Assembly (NCBI RefSeq): GCF_019049325.1
Contig: NZ_JAGMUO010000035.1
Coordinates: 80,968-144,967, forward strand
DNA length: 64,000 bases
Reading direction: 5' to 3'
DNA from: Streptomyces sp. AC512_CC834
GTDB taxonomy: Bacteria; Actinomycetota; Actinomycetes; Streptomycetales; Streptomycetaceae
The notes beneath the pieces were generated by a model. It was not told where the DNA came from and ran no database searches. It worked only from the letters and a program-made list of their open reading frames with translations. Below, in pieces: positions 42,865 through 50,727 of this stretch. Numbering within the stretch: position 1 is the first letter of the stretch; every line of letters begins with the position of its first letter. The position numbers and the translations under genes were made by a program.

Positions 42865-43797
42865 GTGGAGGCGGCCAGAGCTGCGACCCAGTACTGTGCC
42901 GCTGTGAGATGTCTACTGTCTTCAAGTGAGTACGCCTCGGACGCAGTGCCTGAAGCCCTCGCCGTCGCAGGGATTGAGTTTGTACGCAGTAAGGACCTCC
43001 GTGCGGATTGGCTTACGGAGGATGTCGCCGACATCGACTTCCTATGTGCAGTGCTAGATGGAACAGGGCGAGACGAGCCGCCAGCCATCTATCTTGAGAT
43101 CGGTGTCGCACTTGGCCGCGAGCTACCTGTCTTGATCATCGCTGAACCGAACAGGCGAATTCCACTCGCTATCGCAGGACTTCAGAAGGTCGAGGTAGAT
43201 CTAAGACACACTGAAGCCATCGCGTACCACCTTCACAGTTTTACTTCCGCGCTCGACTCTCGTAGGCCATTCAAACGGGAATTTAGTCGCGCACTGAAAC
43301 CTGCGAAGGGAACGTCAGAACGATTTCGGGCCCAACTAGAAGCCCTTTCTCTCGAACCCAATAACTGGGGAACAAACCTTAGTGGATTGGGTTACGAATA
43401 TGAGCGTATCGTCTACAACGTTCTCTCATCTGCGGGCGCCGAATCCTCATCTTCGCGCACAGACGAGGGATTCGATCTAGCGGCCTGGATCGATCGCGCT
43501 AGCGAGATCTTGGGTGGGCCCATCCTGATTCAGTGCAAGATCGCCGCCAAAATTGACAGGAAAGCTCTCGCAATGGCGGCCGAAAAATTTGCACGCACGC
43601 TTGGATCCCGTTCGGTGAAATTTGGGATCATCATCTATCACGGCCTGGATAATCCACGGTACAAAGCCCATTTCCATACCTCCTATCCCGTGTGGGCTCT
43701 CTCTGCTTCCGAATTGATCGACATGATGGAGCAGGGCTCACTAAGTGACGCGATCATCACGTTTCGGAACGAGTTGATGCATCGGCAGGGATCATGA
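42865..43797 (+). CDS. NDT/TIR-like domain fused to PD-(D/E)XK nuclease domain
   Basis: A 310-residue protein with two parts. Residues about 14-130 look like a nucleoside 2-deoxyribosyltransferase/TIR-like fold (VRCLLSSSEYASDAVPEAL, ADIDFLCAVLDGTGRDEP, then AIYLEIGVALGRELPVLII with Glu78 in the place of the catalytic Glu). Residues about 170-300 look like an Mrr-type restriction nuclease: Glu178 or 180 in LGYEYERIV, Asp204 in DEGFDLAAW and the Gln223-x-Lys225 pair in ILIQCKIAAK. The GTG at 42865 has AGG six bases upstream; a GTG at 42904 directly before the first strand is an alternative. Probably an infection-triggered nuclease; no direct family name is offered. Confidence 0.65.
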   Translation: MEAARAATQYCAAVRCLLSSSEYASDAVPEALAVAGIEFVRSKDLRADWLTEDVADIDFLCAVLDGTGRDEPPAIYLEIGVALGRELPVLIIAEPNRRIPLAIAGLQKVEVDLRHTEAIAYHLHSFTSALDSRRPFKREFSRALKPAKGTSERFRAQLEALSLEPNNWGTNLSGLGYEYERIVYNVLSSAGAESSSSRTDEGFDLAAWIDRASEILGGPILIQCKIAAKIDRKALAMAAEKFARTLGSRSVKFGIIIYHGLDNPRYKAHFHTSYPVWALSASELIDMMEQGSLSDAIITFRNELMHRQGS

Positions 43798-44333
43798 ATG
43801 ACCTTCAGCTTGTGACACTCATGGGTCTGCTCGATACTGCCGAGGATATGGCCAACACAACAGCGGCGCGCGGTCGGTCTTATGAGGATGCCCTCGATCA
43901 CGCCATGAGCCGTATATCCGGCTGTCAAGTGCAGCGCAATAGCCTGAACGAGTTCAAGTCTGAAGAGGTTGATCTCTCTGTGAGTAACTACAGGGAGATG
44001 GACGGCCTACGGATGCTGCCAGAGATTTTCTTGGTGGAATGCAAGAATTGGAGCAAACCGGTTGATTCCATGGCTGTGGCCTTCTTTGCCAGCAAGATCC
44101 GACATCGCGGGTGCAGTCTCGGGGTTCTGGTAGCGGCTCGAGGCGTGACTGGAGATCCCGTCGAGCGGACCGCTGCGCTCCACCAGGCCGGTCAATCGCT
44201 GGCCGAAGGAATCAAGATTCTGCTGATTACCACCAAGGACCTCAGGGAGCTACAAACCATCTCCGATCTAGTCAGCCTGCTGCATCGCAGGTTTCTCGAC
44301 CTACATGCCGCAGGAACGATGACTCTTGCCTGA
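43794..44333 (+). CDS. PD-(D/E)XK nuclease-like protein
   Basis: A 179-residue protein with an Mrr/REase-like core: helix with RSYEDALDHAMSRISG, Asp60 in EEVDLSVSNY and the Glu82-x-Lys84 pair in EIFLVECKNWSKPVDS, followed by GVLVAARGVTGDP. The ATG overlaps the TGA of the preceding nuclease gene by 4 bp, so both are made together and may act as a complex or as nuclease and regulator. No membrane or DNA-binding part is seen. Confidence 0.65.
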   Translation: MNDLQLVTLMGLLDTAEDMANTTAARGRSYEDALDHAMSRISGCQVQRNSLNEFKSEEVDLSVSNYREMDGLRMLPEIFLVECKNWSKPVDSMAVAFFASKIRHRGCSLGVLVAARGVTGDPVERTAALHQAGQSLAEGIKILLITTKDLRELQTISDLVSLLHRRFLDLHAAGTMTLA

Positions 44334-44703
44334 TCGGTAGTTTCGTGGCTGTTTTAAGTGACGCCAGGAGTCGACGCAACCTGCGTAGCCGCCCCAAAAA
44401 CTCGAGTGGACAAGGTCTTCACTTGCCCTTGGCGGGAGCGGGGTGTGGTGCGCGGCCGGCTCTTACTTAGCCATAGGCATTGACAAGGCGCTCCAACGTA
44501 CATCGCGTTCGCCGACTTGTACGCCCCTTGACCCGCACCACAACCGCACCAGATCGAGCGGGGAACAACGGGGTCACACGGTGAAATCAGCCGGGCCCGA
44601 CGAGGGCTGATGTCTCCCACGGTCTGCCGTTCGTCCGGGCTGCGGCGCTGAGGCGCCGGTCCCGGCCGAGCGGCAGGCCGACCAAGTGTGTCGGAATAGC
44701 GAC
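44334..44703. other. non-coding stretch after the nuclease pair
   Basis: About 370 bp without a believable gene. GC content returns to the Streptomyces level here. Short frames exist but none has a ribosome site or family look. Confidence 0.3.
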
Positions 44704-44793
44704 GGGCCCCATACGGCACCACTCGCAGAAGGTTGCCGTATGGGGCCCAGCACAGTTGACCGCGGGAGCACGCTCAGACCACGGTCAACTGTG
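44704..44793. terminator. two consecutive perfect hairpins
   Basis: GGGCCCCATACGGCA (44704-44718) pairs with TGCCGTATGGGGCCC (44734-44748), 15 bp perfect; then CACAGTTGACCG (44751-44762) pairs with CGGTCAACTGTG (44782-44793), 12 bp perfect. They separate the rightward defence genes from the leftward operon that ends at 44807 and can stop both. Confidence 0.8.
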
Positions 44794-44806
44794 TTCAGGG
44801 AGCGGA

Positions 44807-45127
44807 TCAGGCCGCAGGTGTTTCCCGGCGAGTGGTCGGTGTCGTTCCGGCCACCACGCCATGCAGCTCTGCTTGCAGTCCTGCCGCGATCAGGCCCGCG
44901 AGCAGTTCGGCCGCTTCAGGCCGGACGGTCCCGAGGTGCACCAGTCCGTCACCGGCGACGTTCACGTCCGCCACCAGGCCGGGGAAGTCGGAGTCCAGCC
45001 CAAGTAGCACAAGCTGATCGGCCAGGGCGCCGGCACCTCGCCGGGCTGTGTTCCAACCGCGGACGTAGGGCACGTCAGGAGCTAAGTTCTCCGCTCGTTT
45101 GGCCACCACTCCTCGCCGATCGGTCAT
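44807..45127 (-). CDS. 106-aa protein, paralogue of the next gene
   Basis: A 106-residue protein without a known domain. It reads VPYVRGWNTARRGAGALADQ then GLVHLGTVRPEAAELLAGLI. It is alignable over its length with the protein from 45132-45452 (GWYVARNATTALRDTLVRAG, GLVELGRVSPETAERLAELL), so the pair arose by tandem duplication. The ATG at 45127 follows AAGGAA; it is 4 bp from the upstream gene's stop. Last gene of the leftward operon next to an XRE regulator; function unknown. Confidence 0.7.
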   Translation of the reverse strand: MTDRRGVVAKRAENLAPDVPYVRGWNTARRGAGALADQLVLLGLDSDFPGLVADVNVAGDGLVHLGTVRPEAAELLAGLIAAGLQAELHGVVAGTTPTTRRETPAA

Positions 45128-45131
45128 CGTG

Positions 45132-45452
45132 TCAGTTCCTTCCCTCGGGTTCTTGGACGGTGGTTGGGGCACGGCCGATGTCGGTGCGGTCTCTGCCGAA
45201 TCCGCTCGCCAGCGCCAGGCGGAGGAGTTCTGCGAGGCGTTCGGCCGTCTCGGGCGACACCCGACCCAGCTCGACGAGGCCATGTCCGAAGGCGTTCAAC
45301 TCGGCGCGCAGGTAGGGGAAGTCCTTCTCCAGGCCCGCCCGGACGAGGGTGTCTCGCAACGCGGTGGTCGCGTTGCGGGCCACGTACCAGCCGTCGCTGT
45401 CGAGGGGCGACCACGCGGCAGCGTCTCGGCCGCCGGTCGGCTCGTTCGGCAT
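45132..45452 (-). CDS. 106-aa protein, paralogue of its neighbour
   Basis: A 106-residue protein, same length and pattern as the gene that follows it. The shared core is a pair of helices with FPYLRAELNAFGHGLVELGR. The ATG at 45452 shares its first base with the TGA of the prim-pol-like gene (TGATG), so it is coupled. Proteins of this kind stand near XRE/TPR regulators in many Streptomyces genomes by my recollection, but their job is not known to me. Confidence 0.72.
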   Translation of the reverse strand: MPNEPTGGRDAAAWSPLDSDGWYVARNATTALRDTLVRAGLEKDFPYLRAELNAFGHGLVELGRVSPETAERLAELLRLALASGFGRDRTDIGRAPTTVQEPEGRN

Positions 45453-46003
45453 CAGCGGTCTGTCTCCTCGGGAAGGGCAGCGACAGCCTCGTACGGGGTG
45501 GGGTACATCTCGTCGAAGCGATCGATCCTGGCGAGGAGTTCTCCGGACGCGACCAGCGCGGTTGCGAGGGCAACCGGGCGTAGGGGGTTTGCCTCCGGTC
45601 GGCGCGTGGGGGCGCAGAGCCACTGGTAGCGGTCGTCGGACAGAGGAGTGGGGCCGGGTACGACGACCGCGCTGCCGTCGCCGAGGTAGCGGAACGGCGG
45701 TGGAGACGACGTTTCCCGTCCGAGGTAGAACGTGAAGGTCTCGCGGCTGTCCGAGCCGAGGAAGAAGCCGACCCGTTGGGCCTTGCGATCGGCGACCGAT
45801 GGCCCGAAAGGCATTCCGCTGCGCTGGAGACGGTCGAACATCTCCAGCCCGAGACGCTCTTCCACGCTCAGCACGTCGAAGAGGCGGCCGGTCGGCACCA
45901 GACTGGGCCTGCGGGGATCGTCCGCCCAGATCTCCCGGCGCAGGGCCGGGTCGTCCGTGGCTTCGGACAGCCATTCCATGCCGCGCCTGGTCATCCTTTG
46001 CAC
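45452..46003 (-). CDS. prim-pol-domain-like protein
   Basis: A 183-residue protein that resembles the short Streptomyces proteins annotated as bifunctional DNA primase/polymerase N-terminal domain: GMEWLSEATDDPALRREIWA, PTGRLFDVLSVEERLGLEMF, VGFFLGSDSRETF and SAVVVPGPTPLSDDRYQWLC. The metal-binding acid cluster of true prim-pol enzymes is not evident, so activity is doubtful. The start is a GTG at 46003 or an ATG three codons later. First gene of a three-gene leftward operon, divergent from the XRE regulator. Confidence 0.65.
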   Translation of the reverse strand: MQRMTRRGMEWLSEATDDPALRREIWADDPRRPSLVPTGRLFDVLSVEERLGLEMFDRLQRSGMPFGPSVADRKAQRVGFFLGSDSRETFTFYLGRETSSPPPFRYLGDGSAVVVPGPTPLSDDRYQWLCAPTRRPEANPLRPVALATALVASGELLARIDRFDEMYPTPYEAVAALPEETDR

Positions 46004-46097
46004 GTCGTCTCACCCTCAGTCGGAGTACCTTGCGGCCCGATGCCGCCGTGCCTCCAGACTCATGGCCCGGTACGTGGCCTGGGCAGATGACGAGGGG

Positions 46098-46142
46098 TGA
46101 CGGGGGATGACACCTCCACACACGTCACGTCATCCCCCGTCA
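46098..46142. promoter_or_regulatory. 14-bp perfect inverted repeat in a divergent promoter region
   Basis: TGACGGGGGATGAC (46098-46111) and GTCATCCCCCGTCA (46129-46142) flank 17 bp. It lies in the 264-bp region between the leftward three-gene operon and the rightward XRE regulator. It is a candidate operator for that regulator. Confidence 0.55.
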
Positions 46143-46267
46143 GGTCGGCAGGTGCAAACGATCTCCGATTACTGTCTGCAAGATGCGATCACCAGCGCGT
46201 ACATTCGGTCGGACAGGTCGAGTTGCCACGCCGGCGCATGCGCACGGGAGTGAAGGGTCACGTCTCC

Positions 46268-47638
46268 ATGAAGCCGACCAGTGCCCGCTTACGAGAGGCT
46301 CGCACCAGTCGGGGCTGGAGCCAGCCGCGGCTGGTCAGGGAACTGCGTCGAGTAGCCGGGCAACGTGGGCATCAGTTGCCATCGGACACCAGCGTGAAGC
46401 GCCGCATTGCCAGTTGGGAGAACGGCCACAGCTCGCCGGACGACTTCTATGGTCCCCTGCTCTGCGATGTCTTCGCGGTGGGTGCGGCGGAGCTGGGTCT
46501 GAGTGTCGGGGAAACGAAGGACGCTCCTGTACTCGACGCTGCGTATCCCGCCAGCCCGGACGACGCCATTCAGACGGTCAGCCAACTGTGGCGTGCGGAT
46601 CTCAACCGGTACGATCCTCTGATCTCGGCGGAGCCGTCCGAGCCGGCGTGGAACGAGGCTTCCTTGCGGTGGCTGGTCGCGCCGGAGCCGGGCATCCCTC
46701 GCCCACGCACCGAGGGAACACGCGTCGGTCTTCGTGACGTGACCGCCGTCAAGACCACAGCCGACATGTTCGCGCAGCTCGACGACCAGTTCGGCGGAGA
46801 CCACGCGCGGCACTCGGTAATCCAGTACCTCAGCAACGACGTGGCGCCACTGCTGCGCGGCCGGTATACCGAGCAGGTAGGCCGAGCCCTCTTCTCCACC
46901 GTCGCGGAAGCCACCCTGCTGGCTGGTTGGATGTCGTACGACGCCTGTCACCATGGGCTCGCCCAGCGGTACTTTCTCCAGGCACTCCGACTCGCCCAGG
47001 ACGCCAACGACCGCCGGTTAGCGGGCAGCATCCTGTCAGCGATGAGTCATCAGGCAACGTTCCTGGGGCGGTACACCCAGGCCGCCACTCTCGCCCGTGC
47101 GGCGCTCATGGGCATTTCCGCCGTGGCCACGCCGACGTTGCGGGCTCAGTTCCATGCGATGGAAGCCCGCGCCCTCGCCCGTACCGGCGACGTCGCCGCC
47201 TGCGAGGCTTCGCTAAACGCTGCGACCAGGGCCCTTGAGAGCCGGAACAGCGGAGACGAGCCGGAATGGATCAGCTACTTCGACGCGGCAGAGCTTGCCG
47301 CGGAGGCCGCCCACTGCTTCCGTGACGTCAACAGGGCTTGCCATGCGGTAACCCATGCCGAAAACGCGATGAGCGGCAGCCACGTGCGAAGCGACTTCTT
47401 CGCCACCATGGTCCTCGCCGACGCCCACCTACGAGCCGGGGACGTCGAAGAGGCGTGCCGCGTGGCCCTCGATGCGCTTGACTTGGGGGAGCAGCTCAAG
47501 TCGGCCCGGTGCGTCAGTTATCTCGCCGAGTTCGGGCAGAACCTCTCCCGGGTGGAAGGCACAGCCACCCGGGATTTCCACCAGGTAGCAGCGGAGCACC
47601 GGCTGTGGCAGGCGACGGGCAGGGTGGCCAGCGCCTGA
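46268..47638 (+). CDS. XRE-family regulator with TPR-like C-terminal domain
   Basis: A 456-residue regulator. The N-terminal helix-turn-helix (ARLREARTSRGWSQPRLVRE, SVKRRIASWENG) is followed by a long helical region with TPR-like repeats (LFSTVAEATLLAGWMSYDAC, RYFLQALRLAQDANDRRLAG and a C-terminal AEHRLWQATGRVASA). This class is abundant in Streptomyces and often controls adjacent small operons. The ATG at 46268 (MKPTSARLREAR) is chosen by domain start. A decayed copy of its C-terminus is at 52440-52547. Confidence 0.85.
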   Translation: MKPTSARLREARTSRGWSQPRLVRELRRVAGQRGHQLPSDTSVKRRIASWENGHSSPDDFYGPLLCDVFAVGAAELGLSVGETKDAPVLDAAYPASPDDAIQTVSQLWRADLNRYDPLISAEPSEPAWNEASLRWLVAPEPGIPRPRTEGTRVGLRDVTAVKTTADMFAQLDDQFGGDHARHSVIQYLSNDVAPLLRGRYTEQVGRALFSTVAEATLLAGWMSYDACHHGLAQRYFLQALRLAQDANDRRLAGSILSAMSHQATFLGRYTQAATLARAALMGISAVATPTLRAQFHAMEARALARTGDVAACEASLNAATRALESRNSGDEPEWISYFDAAELAAEAAHCFRDVNRACHAVTHAENAMSGSHVRSDFFATMVLADAHLRAGDVEEACRVALDALDLGEQLKSARCVSYLAEFGQNLSRVEGTATRDFHQVAAEHRLWQATGRVASA

Positions 47639-47686
47639 AGAGACACTGGACAGCAGGCAGGCAGTCACCCGGACCGGCAACGCCCC

Positions 47687-48616
47687 TCAGAAGGGCCGCC
47701 AGTCCTTCCGGCTTCCGCCCGTCCGCAGAGCGCGCAGACGCCGGCCGAACTCATCCGCGGAGCGCTCGCTGGTAGCTACCTGGTGGCCGAGCCACGCCAC
47801 CATCATCAGCTCTCGCAGGTCGGCCAGGGTCTCGTAGCCAGGCCAGTTCATCAAGTCGAAGCCGTACCGGTGGACGAACTCCGCGTACTCCGCTTTCGAG
47901 TGCCAGCCGTAGCGGTCGTAGTAGAGCGCCGTCAGGATCAGGTCCCACTCGCGTGGGGCGAGTGTGAGGCCGTCCAGGTCGATGAAGACCGCGTGGCCGT
48001 CCCGGTGGCGGAGGACGTTCCCGACGTTGGCGTCTCCGTGGATCATCCCGAAGGGGAGAACGAAGTCCAGGCGGTCGTAATCCTTGGCGAGACCAGCCGC
48101 TCGCGCCTCCAGGAACTCGCGGTCATCCCCCGCGATGCCGTCCAGCCCGTCGAGGGACGCCGTCAGCTTGGCCAGCGGATCGAAGTACGGCAGGCGGAGG
48201 GACTCCGGCTCTTCGAGCCAGTGGAAGCGGCGCAGCAGGTCGGCCAGTTCGCCGACGGTGGCGTACTCCTCGTTCTCCTGGACGCTCTCCCAGAAGGTCA
48301 CCACTCGGCCGCTGACGACTAGCGGCTGAGCAACACGCGCCGGCACGCGCGTGGCCTGGAAGTTCTCCGTCTCCAGCCAGCGTGCCACCTTCACCGCCCG
48401 GTCCATCTCGGCGCGAACCGACGGATCACGTGCGATACGCACGATGACGGGGGACGAGAGCAGGCGGTACACCGCGTTCGACCCCAGGCGCAGCAACTCG
48501 GCTCCATTGGAGTCGAGTCCGGCCGACGAGCAGGCCTCTCGAAGGACGGGGGCCAGTGTCTCCGCGGTGAACTCCGCGCTGTTGCCGCCCGCTCCCCCGC
48601 TGCTGCCCGAGATCAT
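47687..48616 (-). CDS. APH/ChoK-family phosphotransferase
   Basis: A 309-residue aminoglycoside/choline-kinase-like protein. Brenner motif IHGDANVGNVL with the catalytic Asp, and FIDLDG with the metal-binding Asp; N-terminal lobe LLRLGSNAVYRL and VIVRIAR with the ATP-binding Lys replaced by Arg. The substrate is unknown; it need not be an antibiotic. It is convergent to the XRE gene. A collapsed copy lies at 52847-52990. Confidence 0.85.
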   Translation of the reverse strand: MISGSSGGAGGNSAEFTAETLAPVLREACSSAGLDSNGAELLRLGSNAVYRLLSSPVIVRIARDPSVRAEMDRAVKVARWLETENFQATRVPARVAQPLVVSGRVVTFWESVQENEEYATVGELADLLRRFHWLEEPESLRLPYFDPLAKLTASLDGLDGIAGDDREFLEARAAGLAKDYDRLDFVLPFGMIHGDANVGNVLRHRDGHAVFIDLDGLTLAPREWDLILTALYYDRYGWHSKAEYAEFVHRYGFDLMNWPGYETLADLRELMMVAWLGHQVATSERSADEFGRRLRALRTGGSRKDWRPF

Positions 48617-48750
48617 GCTTCGACGATACGGCCCGGACCCACCGCCTGACAGGTCGCCCGCGTAATAAGGACGTGATGATCTTGCTCAGGCTGCAGCCAA
48701 AAGGAGGCTCCGCCGCAGGTCAGGGCACGGGGCGCCGCTCGTACTCACCT

Positions 48751-48795
48751 GGCCTCCGGAGCCGTGTGCGCAGGTTCGAATCCTGCCGGGGGCAC
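48751..48795 (+). repeat. attR, 45-bp tRNA 3' repeat
   Basis: Identical to 39860-39904. Only the 3' part of the tRNA is here; the acceptor 5' strand and D-arm are absent, so it is not a second gene. Confidence 0.88.
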
Positions 48796-48811
48796 ACTGT
48801 GCAAGTGTGCC

Positions 48812-48851
48812 AAGACCTCACCACCAGCAGAGATGCTGACGGTGAGGTCTT
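48812..48851 (+). terminator. tRNA-type terminator after attR
   Basis: AAGACCTCACC (48812-48822) pairs perfectly with GGTGAGGTCTT (48841-48851), followed by TTGTTG. It stands at the same distance from the att core as the hairpin at 39921-39960. The stem bases differ on both sides in a paired way. This is probably the original chromosomal terminator of the tRNA. Confidence 0.75.
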
Positions 48852-48894
48852 TTGTTGTGCGCAGGCGGATGCCGCCGGGGGCAGCCGTTTGCCA

Positions 48895-49804
48895 GTGGAC
48901 CGCGTTGACCTTCCTGCCGTCGCCGCACTTCGGGCGCTCTTCGACGACTGCGCCGCCCGTTACGACCGTCTCCCGTCGGCCGGTCTCATCGCAGAAGCAG
49001 CGGCCCAGCTCAGCCGTATTGGCCAGCTTGCCGCCGGTTCCGCCCGCGGGCGCGCCCAAAGGGAACTGCACGCGCTGCACGCCGACGCATGCACTCTCAT
49101 GGGGCAGTTGGTCTGGGACGCCTCACAGCGCCGTGACCACACCACCGCCAAGACGTACTACGAGCAAAGCGCCGACCTCGCCCGCCACCTGCGGGACGCC
49201 ACTCTCGAAGCACACGCGCTCCTGCGCACCTGCTACGTCGCGCTGTACGGCGCACAGGACGCGCAGGCCGGGCTCGCCCTTGCCGAGCAAGCAGCCGAAA
49301 CAGCCGCGCGCACAAGCCCTGCTCTCTCCGGCCTGGCGCTCCTGCACGTGGCCGAGGCACACGCCATGCTGTGGTCGGCCTCGGACTGCGAACGCGCGCT
49401 CTCCAGCGCAGAACGCCGACTCGACCACGCGCACAGCGGCGACGCTGCCGCCGACCTGGTATCGCCCACCCAGTTCGGTCGCCTCGCAGGCAACCTGCTA
49501 CCTCTCGCTCGGAGATCACCAGCGCGCCGAATGCCTGCTGGCCAGCACGGCAGAGAAGTTACGGGACAGACGAAAGTCACGCGCGATCGTGCTGGGGAAC
49601 CTTACGCTCGCCCGTATCCGTCAACGGGACGTCGAGGCCGGGGTGGCCAGCCTCACCGAAGCCATCGCCGAACTCGAAACCACACGTGGAGGCGGCGGCC
49701 TGAATCATGTCTTCGGAGCCGCCCGCGAACTGCGCCCCTGGAGACAGGAACCGATCGTCGCAGAGGTCCACGACAGACTGCTGGCCCTGATGACGGCAGC
49801 GTAG
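48895..49804 (+). pseudogene. XRE/TPR regulator, 5'-truncated and frameshifted
   Basis: The first frame reads VDLPAVAALRALFDDCAARY and continues to SPTQFGRLAG at about 49495. The family sequence then continues one base out of frame as CYLSLGDHQRAECLLASTAE to the stop at 49804. So a single-base shift breaks the gene. The helix-turn-helix half is missing as well: the homology starts about 100 bp after the att copy. It is a relic of the regulator that usually accompanies the 5-FCL-like gene downstream. Confidence 0.75.
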
Positions 49805-49822
49805 GAGAGAGAAGGAGACACG

Positions 49823-50548
49823 GTGGCAGCCAATCCCCTGGACCGCGCCAAGCAGGCGGTACGCACGCGGGTCTGGGACGCCCTGACCACCGCCGACGCC
49901 GTCCACGACCCTTCCGTTCACGGTCGCATCCCCAACTTCAAGGGCGCCGAGGGAGCCGCGGCCCGCCTCACGAAGCTTCCGGTCTGGCAGCGGGCGGGTG
50001 TCGTCAAGTCCGTGCCGGACAAGGCCCAACTACCGGTCCGGGCAGCGGCCCTGGTGGCGGGCAAGGTCGTGTACATGGCGGTGCCGAAGCTGGCCACCAC
50101 CAAGCCCTTCTACCTCCTCGATCCGACTGCCCTCACCATCCCGCCCACGGAGGCCGCAGCCAGCCGCACCGCCGCCATGATCGCCCCCACGGTCGAAGTC
50201 GACGCCCTGCGACCACTGGACCTGATCATTCTCGGCAGCGTCGCCGTCAACCGCGACGGCGCCCGCATCGGCAAAGGCGCCGGCTACTCCGACATCGAGT
50301 TCGCCCTCCTCACCGAGGCCGGCTTGGTGACACCGAAGACTGTCGTGGTCACGACCGTCCACGAGCTCCAGGTGACCGACACCCCGATCCCCACCACCGA
50401 GCACGATGTAGGTGTCGACTTGATCGTGACCCCCGACAAGACCATCACCTGCCCGAACCCCCATCGCCCGAGAGGGGTCGACTGGTCGGCCCTCACGGCG
50501 GAAAAGATCGCTGCGATCCCGGCACTCGCGGCGCGACAGCGCGTCTGA
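49823..50548 (+). CDS. 5-formyltetrahydrofolate cyclo-ligase-like protein
   Basis: A 241-residue protein of the 5-FCL family. The C-terminal block LDLIILGSVAVNRDGARIGK continuing GAGYSDIEFALL is the family signature; YMAVPKLATTKPFYLLDP is the middle block. Whether it acts on folate is uncertain: this Streptomyces subgroup is usually linked to XRE/TPR regulators rather than folate genes. The GTG at 49823 follows GAAGGAGA. It begins 19 bp after the pseudogene stop. Confidence 0.8.
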   Translation: MAANPLDRAKQAVRTRVWDALTTADAVHDPSVHGRIPNFKGAEGAAARLTKLPVWQRAGVVKSVPDKAQLPVRAAALVAGKVVYMAVPKLATTKPFYLLDPTALTIPPTEAAASRTAAMIAPTVEVDALRPLDLIILGSVAVNRDGARIGKGAGYSDIEFALLTEAGLVTPKTVVVTTVHELQVTDTPIPTTEHDVGVDLIVTPDKTITCPNPHRPRGVDWSALTAEKIAAIPALAARQRV

Positions 50549-50727
50549 CGCCGACGCCGACAACAACATCCCGGACGCCTTTATCAACAAGCCCGGCGGC
50601 AACAACGCCACCTGGAGTCCCGTCGTGCGCCCAAACCCAGATCCGAACTCGCCTCGGACCAGCACCGCGGCGGCTGTCTCTGCCAGCTCCATCCAACCTA
50701 GGGAGGATGAGAGGTAGGATAGGTAGC
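50549..50727. other. spacer before the RHH/PIN pair
   Basis: About 180 bp. The end reads AGGGAGGATGAGAGGTAGGATAGG-like purine-rich sequence next to the antitoxin start, which includes its ribosome site and probably promoter. Nothing else is recognised. Confidence 0.3.

Larger units (their letters stand above)
39860..48795. mobile_element. integrated element in tRNA-Arg(CCG), about 8.9 kb, integrase decayed
   Basis: The segment lies between two identical 45-bp copies of the tRNA-Arg 3' part. It holds a truncated tyrosine recombinase next to the left end, as in actinomycete integrative elements (AICEs) and genomic islands, and AT-richer cargo (41030-44340) unlike its neighbours. No replication, Spd or Tra genes are seen, so it is either an island or a deleted AICE. 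With the integrase lacking its N-terminal half it should not move by itself. Confidence 0.75.

Noticed and set aside
44354..44722. Leftward 122-codon frame between the nuclease pair and the hairpins
   Set aside because: It runs through the perfect hairpin at 44704, lacks a ribosome site and has no protein-like pattern.
47687..48616. Aminoglycoside resistance gene
   Set aside because: The APH fold is clear but the family covers many kinases; nothing in the sequence points to an antibiotic substrate.
48751..48823. Second tRNA-Arg gene
   Set aside because: Only the 3' part is present; the acceptor 5' strand and D-arm are absent, so it is an att site.
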